Positions 1 to 5,104 of a stretch of DNA of 14,868 nucleotides are shown in pieces. The stretch comes from an uncultured Acetatifactor sp. (GTDB taxonomy: Bacteria > Bacillota > Clostridia > Lachnospirales > Lachnospiraceae), in assembly GCA_910585615.1 (NCBI GenBank), contig CAJUFO010000028.1, positions 1 through 14,868 on the forward strand. The letters run 5' to 3'. The position numbers and the translations under genes are program-made. How positions within the stretch are numbered: the first letter of the stretch is position 1; each line of letters opens with the position of its first letter. Below the pieces are notes generated by a model. The model ran no database searches and was not told where the DNA came from. It saw nothing but the letters and a program-made list of their open reading frames with translations.

Positions 1-119
1 TTTTATCCTAATTTTGTTGCTTGTGCCTGCCGACCGTTTCTCCAATGTACAGTTTGTATTTATACGGAAAATGGTTCTTCCGTCCCTCACTTAATGTTCA
101 ACCTTTGAATAATTGGAGA

Positions 120-959
120 TTATAGTTGTAGTGCCTTTTCAATTATGGACTTGTTTTCAGGATGTGGCCTGTCCGTATCTGATATAATACGAATGATCAT
201 TTTTTTACGTGGAATAATAGTCAAATATTGTCCTCCGAAACCACTTGCAAAAAAATATGGAATCTCCAAATTTTTTCCGATCCACCAGCCTAAGCCATAC
301 GGTGTACACTCCGGAATACCACCGCAGGAATACTCGCAGATACTTTGATTATAATATTCTTCAGAGAACAGACGTTTTCTGTTAATCTCTCCCTTGTTCA
401 ACATGAGTTGTCCTAATTCATTTAACATGAAAGGGGAGACTTCCATACCTTGTATATCATCTTTATCCCATTTATAATCCTTGTTGACAAAGTTTGAAAT
501 GACTTTTGCATGAAACAATTCGGTGATTCCTAGTCCGTATATTTCTTCCAATAAATATACAATGATTTGCGGGTCAGGCTTGTACTGAAAAGATACGCCG
601 GGTTCACTTTCAAATTTCAATTCCATTACTTCCCTCATATTTATGGGAAGCGGCTCTTGCGGCCTTGGCCATGTGATCCCTGTCGTTTTAGACAGGGCAT
701 GCTTTATTTTTAGTCTGTACCAGTTCATGTCTGCAATTTTTTCATGAGAAATATAATCAATCACACAATCGTCTATACTCCCTATCTTGCCTTCATATAT
801 GGCGATACCAGCAAGAACGGATAAAAATGATTTGAAGATACAGCCTATGGGAAACAGCAATGTCCCTTTTTCATTTTCTCTTGTATATTCAAATATCACC
901 TCCCCGTTCTTTATAACGCATACATTTTTCAAATGACCAAAGATATCAAAATTTCGCAT
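120..959 (-). CDS. beta-lactamase-fold (class C/EstB-like) hydrolase homologue with Cys at the nucleophile position
   Basis: The 279-residue protein has the layout of the serine beta-lactamase/penicillin-binding family. It opens with a beta-hairpin start (IKNGEVIFEY, residues 16-25), followed by the S-x-x-K helix and the helix reading SVLAGIAIYEGKI (47-59). A C-terminal SGFGGQYLTIIP strand (239-250) matches the third motif of esterase-type members. The first motif reads C40-I-F-K43 instead of Ser-x-x-Lys, and the Tyr-x-Asn motif reads Y126-K-P, so both catalytic motifs are altered. No signal peptide is visible, so a cytoplasmic location is likely. The start is supported by AAGGAG eight bases upstream of the ATG. 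The gene is clearly more AT-rich than its neighbours, which suggests acquisition. Fold assignment is fairly sure. Activity is uncertain: it may be a thiol variant or a non-catalytic relative. Confidence 0.8.
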   Translation of the reverse strand: MRNFDIFGHLKNVCVIKNGEVIFEYTRENEKGTLLFPIGCIFKSFLSVLAGIAIYEGKIGSIDDCVIDYISHEKIADMNWYRLKIKHALSKTTGITWPRPQEPLPINMREVMELKFESEPGVSFQYKPDPQIIVYLLEEIYGLGITELFHAKVISNFVNKDYKWDKDDIQGMEVSPFMLNELGQLMLNKGEINRKRLFSEEYYNQSICEYSCGGIPECTPYGLGWWIGKNLEIPYFFASGFGGQYLTIIPRKKMIIRIISDTDRPHPENKSIIEKALQL

Positions 960-1096
960 TTTGCATACTCCTTATTAATCTGTCATAAACCCCCATTGCA
1001 CACCGAATTCATCAATGAAGTTACCCGACAATTTACTGTATGGCAATTCCGTGAAAGGGTCTATGACGTTCTTTATATAGTAGTATTTCTTTTATT

Positions 1097-1212
1097 TTTC
1101 TTCGTTAAATACTTGTCGCCCTGACATGTATTTTTTTGATTTCATCAGACATTGATTTCCATATCTGCGTATAGGGATATTCAGCAGCAATAAAACAAAC
1201 TGGGACTAATTT
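1097..1212 (-). pseudogene. possible C-terminal gene scrap between the HEAT-like and beta-lactamase-fold genes
   Basis: Directly after the TAA of the HEAT-like gene, the same minus-strand frame stays open for about 35 codons. It reads a protein-like stretch (including AAEYPYTQIWKSMSDEIKK) and ends at a TAA near 1097. It has no start or ribosome binding site of its own. It could be the tail of a lost gene, or the original C-terminal extension of the upstream gene cut off by a nonsense change. The remaining bases up to the beta-lactamase-fold gene (960-1096) are AT-rich and show nothing beyond that gene's ribosome binding site. The length is short, so chance remains possible. Confidence 0.3.
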
Positions 1213-1890
1213 TTAAGACTTTGGGAAACTGTTCTCAACCATAATCCGCGCTGCGTGTTCCAGCAGATACTTCCGCCCGTCCTGTCTGGCCAGCTCCAAA
1301 TATCGGGGCAACAGGTTGGAGTGAATGGCGTCCAGGGAAACCAGGACGGCGATCCGCTGGTATTCCTGCAGTTCAGGGGGATAGCAGTCCCTCTCCCAAA
1401 ACAGCGGCGCAAATTGCTCCACACAGCGGGGGCGCAGGGCAGGCATGGCCAACAGCGCCCGCCGGTTCACATACTCATGGGAGTCCTTCGCAAAGTCCAG
1501 GATCAGGTCTTTGACTTCCCGGCTGCATGGGCACTCCGGCAGGTAGGCGGCAAACTGCCACCTGGCTTCCGGTTCCGGGGAGCGGACGGCACAGCGGCAC
1601 AGGGCTTCGAACCAGGCCGGATGTCGTGCCGTCCGCTGGATCAAGCCCTCGCCCTCGTTATCCCTTGCAATCAGGTAGAGCATTTCCGCCAGCAGTCGCT
1701 CCTCTGCCTGTCCGGCCTTGAAATCCGTGAGCACTTGGCAGAAGGCATCCCATACATCCTCCCAGGCCGGGTAGTCGATCTCCCACTCCCCGCCGATCTC
1801 CTGGGCGTTTTTTCCCGGATAGGTAGTTTCCTGCCACCGACGGAACTTTGCCGCCTGCTCCAGCAGGCGCTCACGGATGCCTTTTGCCAT
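1213..1890 (-). CDS. HEAT-like alpha-helical protein of unknown function (immunity-like)
   Basis: The 225-residue protein is almost wholly helical. From about residue 85 it shows repeated helix pairs resembling HEAT or Armadillo units, for example EARWQFAAYLPECP (108-121), VKDLILDFAKDSHEYVNRRA (126-145) and LLPRYLELARQDGRKYLLEH (193-212). No catalytic motif, signal peptide or membrane segment is visible. HEAT-like proteins of this size are frequent in polymorphic-toxin immunity arrays, where they bind partner proteins. That role is an inference from family knowledge and the neighbourhood. The ATG is preceded by a GGGGAG site and lies nine bases after the stop of the damaged reading frame ending at 1900, so it looks translationally linked to the series 4624 to 1213. 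I do not recognise a specific family. Confidence 0.8.
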   Translation of the reverse strand: MAKGIRERLLEQAAKFRRWQETTYPGKNAQEIGGEWEIDYPAWEDVWDAFCQVLTDFKAGQAEERLLAEMLYLIARDNEGEGLIQRTARHPAWFEALCRCAVRSPEPEARWQFAAYLPECPCSREVKDLILDFAKDSHEYVNRRALLAMPALRPRCVEQFAPLFWERDCYPPELQEYQRIAVLVSLDAIHSNLLPRYLELARQDGRKYLLEHAARIMVENSFPKS

Positions 1891-1899
1891 ATGCTCCCC

Positions 1900-2119
1900 T
1901 CACAGTTCTTTGCTCAGCTCCTTCAGCTCCAATGCCTCCCCGGTTCGGCAGTCCGGGATGTCTGCTCCGCGCTGGGGACAGCTTTTATCAACAGATTCGG
2001 CAGGCGCGGAACCTCTCCATGGTGGGGATGGGCGTGATTTCAATGGCTCCGTCATAGAGGATGGCCGGCGGCTCTCCCTCCGGCGCCTCCGCCCAAAACA
2101 GTTTGATGTACCCGGTCAC
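1900..2119 (-). pseudogene. damaged small gene, resembling a shortened DUF6881-type protein
   Basis: A GTG at 2117-2119 overlaps the TGA of the NADAR gene (GTGA overlap), which is typical of translational coupling. From it runs a 43-residue frame (1988-2119) beginning MTGYIKLFWAEAPEGEPP and containing GAIEITPIPTMERF, then TGA-TAA. Another frame then carries a protein-like tail (CPQRGADIPDC and GEALELKELSKEL) to a TGA at 1900, only nine bases before the next gene. The simplest reading is a once intact gene hit by an internal deletion and a frameshift. From memory, the N-terminal YIKL..W and the later VIEITPIP-like segment recall small DUF6881-type proteins, but the expected middle is missing. 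It may still yield a 43-residue product. Confidence 0.45.
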
Positions 2120-2988
2120 TTCGATTCCTCTGCCATGCTCCAATCGCACAGGTTCTCGTTCTGCGTCACCCGGCGCAGCTCGTCCCGCACCTCCATCAGG
2201 GCAAAGCCCAGCAGATTCTGGCCCCGCCACTTCCGGGGATCTAAAGCCTCCGGCGAACTGGCCGAGAGGCGGATGCCCCAGATGCTATCATAGGGGCTGG
2301 CCTCCACCAGCACCCTGTCCCCGGTGGAGAGGAGGAACTCCCGGAGGGAGCGGTTCTGGCTGAATTTGCACCAGTTTCCATTGAGCACAATGGCATATTT
2401 GAACCTGTCCCACACTTTCTGGTCAAAGCCCCGCACCTTGCGCCCCAGAGCCTTGATCTCCCCGGGAACGCTGCACGCTAAGATCTGCTCCCGGATCTCC
2501 CGGTCGCCGAACAGCTCCGCCTTGCCCGCCATCATGTACTGCTCCATGCAGAGGTAGTGGTGGGCGATAGAAAAGAAGTCCTCCATCCACCACTGGCTGA
2601 GACAGCTCTGGGTAATGCTGCCGTCCCGGGCAGGCTGGGAGCCCCAGAACAGGCACATCTCCCGCTTCCGGCCAGCGGCAAACTCCCGTTCGACCCATTG
2701 GCGGGTGTACTTTGGCCGCCCCTCCGGCTGCCATGCATCTACCCAGCAGTCGCCGTGTTCCAGCACTTCGCCGCCGTCCTCGTCATCCCACCAGCCCTTC
2801 CAGGTTACCGGCTCCGGAAAGAGGGCCCGGTATTCCGCCTGCTCCTCCTGCGAGAGGGTGTCCAGCCAATCGCCAAATCGATATCTGTAATCCTCCCCAT
2901 AGCCCATGCGCCAGCCGATGGAGTATCGCTCAATCTCCCGGAAAGCCAGCCAGAGGGGCGGCATGATTTTCTTATCCTGTAATGCCAT
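2116..2988 (-). CDS. NADAR-domain protein (YbiA/COG3236 superfamily)
   Basis: The 290-residue protein carries a NADAR domain at about residues 112-274. Its signatures are LFWGSQPARDGS (113-124), SQWW (131-134), MEQYMMAGKAELF (148-160), KALGRKVRGFD (179-189), NGNWCKFSQN (203-212), TGDRVLVEASPYDSIWGI (222-239) and NLLGFALMEVR (258-268). Family members act as N-glycosidases: YbiA-type proteins cleave riboflavin-pathway intermediates, and others remove ADP-ribose from guanine bases as antitoxins to DarT-like enzymes. Residues 1-100 form an extra domain with YSIGWRMGYGEDY (22-34) and acidic, Trp-rich stretches, which I believe is shared by a Firmicutes subfamily. The motif usually ending WGIG reads WGIR (R240). 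An AAAGGG site nine bases upstream supports the ATG. No DarT-like partner is in the window, so the substrate is open. Confidence 0.92.
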   Translation of the reverse strand: MALQDKKIMPPLWLAFREIERYSIGWRMGYGEDYRYRFGDWLDTLSQEEQAEYRALFPEPVTWKGWWDDEDGGEVLEHGDCWVDAWQPEGRPKYTRQWVEREFAAGRKREMCLFWGSQPARDGSITQSCLSQWWMEDFFSIAHHYLCMEQYMMAGKAELFGDREIREQILACSVPGEIKALGRKVRGFDQKVWDRFKYAIVLNGNWCKFSQNRSLREFLLSTGDRVLVEASPYDSIWGIRLSASSPEALDPRKWRGQNLLGFALMEVRDELRRVTQNENLCDWSMAEESK

Positions 2989-3081
2989 AGTTCATTTCCC
3001 TTTCCTGTTAAATGTGGCGCAGTTTTCTCCTGACATCCGGCGGGGGTGCCGCCCAGGGATGCGGCCTGCGCCAGCTCTGCT

Positions 3082-3687
3082 TTAGTCAGCTCCCCCCTGC
3101 ATTTTCTTCAGCAGCTTCACAATCCGCTCCCGATTCTTCGCAGTCTTCATGAAGGTGGGGAGATGGTCAGCCTGGGTTCTCTTAGGAAGGCCGAAAGGCT
3201 TTTCCCGCAAATCGGCGCTGAGATAGTCGATCAGATAGGCCAGATGTTCCCGGTTGATGGCCCAGACCGGCTTGCCCTGGAAGTAGCTCAGGAACCACAG
3301 CTCCAGGCCGAAATAAGGCTCCTTCCCCTCCCGGATTTCATCGGCATAGGAGAAACCCTGCGCCGTTCTAAGCACTTCCCCCGGCATCCTTGTTTTACAG
3401 TAGGGGCAGGCCACATGGAGAACCGGAAAACGCCGCTTTGCCTCGTCCTGGATTTCCACCCGATAGTACCTGCCGCAATGCCTGCACTGGTTGTGGACAG
3501 CATAGCGGTACACCGTGCGGTCGCGGGTCATTTGATGGCCGCAGCCATGGCAGCGGAAAAAGGCATTGTCCCTGTCCGCCGTCACCACGCCCGCCCCCTG
3601 GCATTTTGAGCATTTTGCCTGGATGCCCAAGGTCAGGGCGCTGTATGCGCTATAGGTAAAGTAAGGCTTATCGATGATTCGGCTCAT
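3082..3687 (-). CDS. double zinc-ribbon protein of unknown function
   Basis: The 201-residue protein has four CxxC knuckles: C26-C29, C46-C49, C68-C71 and C94-C97. They form two consecutive four-cysteine zinc ribbons, which would bind two structural zinc ions. The C-terminal half (about 125-198) is helical, with FGLELWFLSYFQGKPVW, and a basic end rich in Lys and Arg. Together these suggest nucleic-acid or protein binding, but no catalytic residues stand out. I chose the ATG at 3685-3687 because AAGGAG lies nine bases upstream. An in-frame ATG 21 codons earlier has no comparable site and would add a non-protein-like leader. The gene follows the DUF4241 gene after 205 bases containing imperfect repeats and precedes the NADAR gene by 93 bases. 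Such ribbon proteins recur in accessory and immunity clusters; its exact role is unknown. Confidence 0.85.
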   Translation of the reverse strand: MSRIIDKPYFTYSAYSALTLGIQAKCSKCQGAGVVTADRDNAFFRCHGCGHQMTRDRTVYRYAVHNQCRHCGRYYRVEIQDEAKRRFPVLHVACPYCKTRMPGEVLRTAQGFSYADEIREGKEPYFGLELWFLSYFQGKPVWAINREHLAYLIDYLSADLREKPFGLPKRTQADHLPTFMKTAKNRERIVKLLKKMQGGAD

Positions 3688-3768
3688 GCATCCACTCTCC
3701 TTTTCGCCTGTGGCCGGTCTGGCAGCGCTCTTTTGCAGGCCCATCGCCAACTCCGGACATTCCGCCGC

Positions 3769-3858
3769 CAGCCTCGTCTGCCCGCGTCAATCCTTCGGTC
3801 CGCCTACGTCAACCCTTCTCAGCCTCCCCGTCTGCCCACATCAATCCTCCAGTCCGCC
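3769..3858. repeat. two imperfect direct repeats between the DUF4241 and zinc-ribbon genes
   Basis: Two copies of a roughly 36-39 base unit begin at 3769 and 3820, about 51 bases apart. Both share the framework CAGCCT, then CGTCTGCCC, then TCAATCCT, then AGTCCGCC or GGTCCGCC. A shorter partial copy (CGTCAACCCTTCTCAGCCT) lies between them. The surrounding gap 3688-3892 has no ribosome binding site except that of the zinc-ribbon gene, and no convincing open frame. The repeats may mark a past duplication or a decayed coding segment. Confidence 0.55.
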
Positions 3859-3892
3859 GTCCCCGCACGTTTCAGCCATTCCTCAGCTTTCC

Positions 3893-4624
3893 TCACTCCT
3901 GTTCCTTATAGCTGGCTTCAATGTCAATGAAGCTCACATACACGGCGCAGACTTCTCCGCTTGCATCGTATCCGAAGTAGACAGGGTAATACCCGTCCCC
4001 CCAGCCGGAGGCGAAGATGGGGAGGTTGCAGTCCGTATCCGGCACCGTCCAGTTGAGCCAGTCTCCGTAGCTCCCCTGATACTTAGGGTGGATGCCGGCG
4101 TTCTCCTCCAACAGGTCGCAGAACAGATTGTTGTAAGGGTCAATGTCCGGATCCTCCTCCAGGCGCCTGCTCCAGTACGCTTTGAAGGCTTCCTGGGTCT
4201 GGATGTCCGCGATACAGCCCATACCGGCGTCCACACCGAAGCCGAAGTAATCGCCATCCTCCAGTCCCTCGTCCAGATTCTCATTGCCCACCATGCCCAG
4301 CTCGTACCGAACCGGCTTTCCCCCGCTGACCACTGCCTTGACGCAGGCATAGCGGTCGCCGTATTTCTCACTGGGCACCACGCAGATCTGCAGCGGGTAG
4401 GTTCCGGCGGGAACCGTCTGAAGGAAGGGCTGAGCGTCCTCCAGTTCCACCATGGGGTCGCAGGCAAAAATCCTGCCGGTAGGGAAATGCACCTTGCCGA
4501 TGTCCAGCACATCCACCGCCATATTCCCGATGGACTTTTCCGTAAAATAGGTGTCCAGGTCGAATCTGTATGACAGTTTGTCCTTGATTGCTTCGTATTT
4601 TTTCATCCATTCTGTTGTAGGCAT
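3893..4624 (-). CDS. DUF4241 domain protein
   Basis: The 243-residue protein matches the DUF4241 family pattern across its length. It has a TGRIFACDPMVEL segment (49-61), PAGTYPLQICVVP (72-84), an Asp-rich FGFGVDAGMGCIADI strand (127-141) and the hallmark ASGWGDGYYPVYFGYD (205-220) near the end. The function of the family is not established. Members are common in Firmicutes, often beside other small cytosolic proteins of the immunity type. There is no signal peptide. I chose the ATG at 4622-4624 because AGGAGGG lies eight bases upstream, and the longer frame to 4678 would start inside a structured leader. It is the first gene of the minus-strand series and lies 330 bases downstream of a good sigma70-like promoter. 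The last strand appears complete. Confidence 0.88.
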   Translation of the reverse strand: MPTTEWMKKYEAIKDKLSYRFDLDTYFTEKSIGNMAVDVLDIGKVHFPTGRIFACDPMVELEDAQPFLQTVPAGTYPLQICVVPSEKYGDRYACVKAVVSGGKPVRYELGMVGNENLDEGLEDGDYFGFGVDAGMGCIADIQTQEAFKAYWSRRLEEDPDIDPYNNLFCDLLEENAGIHPKYQGSYGDWLNWTVPDTDCNLPIFASGWGDGYYPVYFGYDASGEVCAVYVSFIDIEASYKEQE

Positions 4625-4646
4625 ACTTGTTTCCCTCCTGTTCAAT

Positions 4647-4680
4647 GCAATCCGCGGGGATTGCTCCTTTCTTCGCAATC
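4647..4680 (-). promoter_or_regulatory. overlapping, mutually exclusive hairpins before the DUF4241 ribosome binding site
   Basis: On the minus strand the order is GATTGC (4675-4680), GCAATCC (4658-4664) and GGATTGC (4647-4653). The middle segment can pair with the first (6 bp, ten-base loop) or with the third (7 bp, four-base loop), but not with both. The AGGAGGG site of the DUF4241 gene begins about seven bases further on. The arrangement allows alternative leader folds. It could instead simply be the end of the adjacent repeat element. Confidence 0.45.
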
Positions 4681-4743
4681 ATCCATTATGCTCAGCAATT
4701 CCCTTAGCTCTCATGGGTAATACAAAAAATCTCCTTGTTCAAT

Positions 4744-4845
4744 CAAATGCCTCGCTGCAGTGCAGCGGGGTATTTGACCCTCGCGGCATTCGCCAACTGG
4801 CCCTGCAAGCACGGCCGCTTGGCTCATTGCTCGCGGGAATCAAAG
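4744..4845. repeat. structured GC-rich intergenic element, probably dispersed in the genome
   Basis: It begins with a near-perfect palindrome: 15-base arms at 4744-4758 and 4762-4776 around a 3-base loop, with two G-T or A-C departures. A second part follows with CTCGCGG repeated at 4780-4786 and 4830-4836 and an inner stem CAAGC/GCTTG (4806-4822). The element looks like the extragenic palindromic repeats seen in Lachnospiraceae genomes, judging by memory of similar spurious translations. It supplies the stop codon of the truncated reading frame ending at 4824. The palindrome could also act as a terminator-like structure, although the nearest minus-strand T-run is about 15 bases beyond. Confidence 0.45.
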
Positions 4846-4949
4846 TAGACCACTATCAGTTCATCTGTAATTTCAGGGTTGAAGGACAAATCCATGATAA
4901 TACATTGCCAATCATCCGCGCCGTCCACTGGTCCATAAAATTTTACAAA
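4824..4949 (-). pseudogene. truncated 3' end of an unknown gene
   Basis: A 41-codon minus-strand frame with protein-like content (including FYGPVDGADDWQCIIMDLSF and a tail ending ELIVVYFDSREQ) stops at 4824-4826 inside the palindromic element. It opens directly after an in-frame TGA and has no ribosome binding site. It is best read as the C-terminal end of a gene whose front is lost. The short frame at 4985-5050, which has a good ribosome binding site, could be the matching front end with the middle deleted. I do not recognise the family. Confidence 0.4.
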
Positions 4950-4952
4950 TCA

Positions 4953-4981
4953 ATTATACCGCAAATGTATTAAAATTTCTA
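4953..4981 (-). promoter_or_regulatory. sigma70-like promoter reading toward the DUF4241 series
   Basis: On the minus strand TAGAAA (4976-4981) and a perfect TATAAT (4953-4958) are separated by 17 bases. The -35 box matches the consensus at four of six positions. Transcription would begin near 4946, run through the truncated frame and the repeat element, and reach the DUF4241 gene. Confidence 0.55.
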
Positions 4982-4984
4982 CTC

Positions 4985-5050
4985 TCACAAGATGAAGCCC
5001 TTGGGAAATAATCTCCTGTAGGCTTCGGTTTTCTTCCAGCCATAGGGCAT
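4985..5050 (-). CDS. 21-residue open frame with a strong ribosome binding site; possible gene front end
   Basis: The frame starts at an ATG three bases after AAAAGGAGG and encodes a basic peptide containing GWKKTEAYRRLFPKGFIL before TGA. It is too short to assign. It may be a leader peptide or, more likely, the surviving N-terminus of a gene whose middle is deleted and whose tail is the frame at 4824-4949. The promoter at 4953-4981 lies just beyond its stop. Confidence 0.3.
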   Translation of the reverse strand: MPYGWKKTEAYRRLFPKGFIL

Positions 5051-5104
5051 CGCCCTCCTTTTCTCAATTTTTACAGAACAAAAGGAACATGCTGAACGAT
5101 CACC

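Larger units (their letters stand above)
4625..5104. other. 480-base gap: promoter, structured repeat element, hairpins and gene scraps
   Basis: No complete gene is evident here. Reading from right to left on the minus strand it holds: a 21-codon frame with a strong ribosome binding site (4985-5050); a sigma70-like promoter (4953-4981); a truncated 3' coding end (4824-4949); a palindromic GC-rich element (4744-4845); and overlapping hairpins just before the DUF4241 gene (4647-4680). On the plus strand, GAAGCC (4994-4999) and GGCTTC (5021-5026) could form a stem followed by GGTTTTC, a weak attenuator-like structure in the GH2 leader. An open frame on the plus strand across 4551-4973 is treated as spurious. 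Confidence 0.6.

Noticed and set aside
933..1124. 63-codon plus-strand frame ending in a hydrophobic stretch
   Set aside because: It has no ribosome binding site, and the hydrophobicity comes from T-rich intergenic DNA.
1118..1140. Possible plus-strand terminator (TGTC...GACA with a T7 run)
   Set aside because: The stem is only 4 bp and no plus-strand gene ends there.
1255..2037. 260-codon plus-strand frame
   Set aside because: It is antisense to the HEAT-like gene, rich in Gln, Pro, Leu and Arg, and has no ribosome binding site or domain.
3674..4573. 299-codon plus-strand frame
   Set aside because: It is antisense to the DUF4241 gene, with the same shadow-like composition.
4551..4973. 140-codon plus-strand frame across the intergenic gap
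   Set aside because: It crosses the palindromic element and antisense coding sequence, and resembles spurious translations of intergenic repeats.
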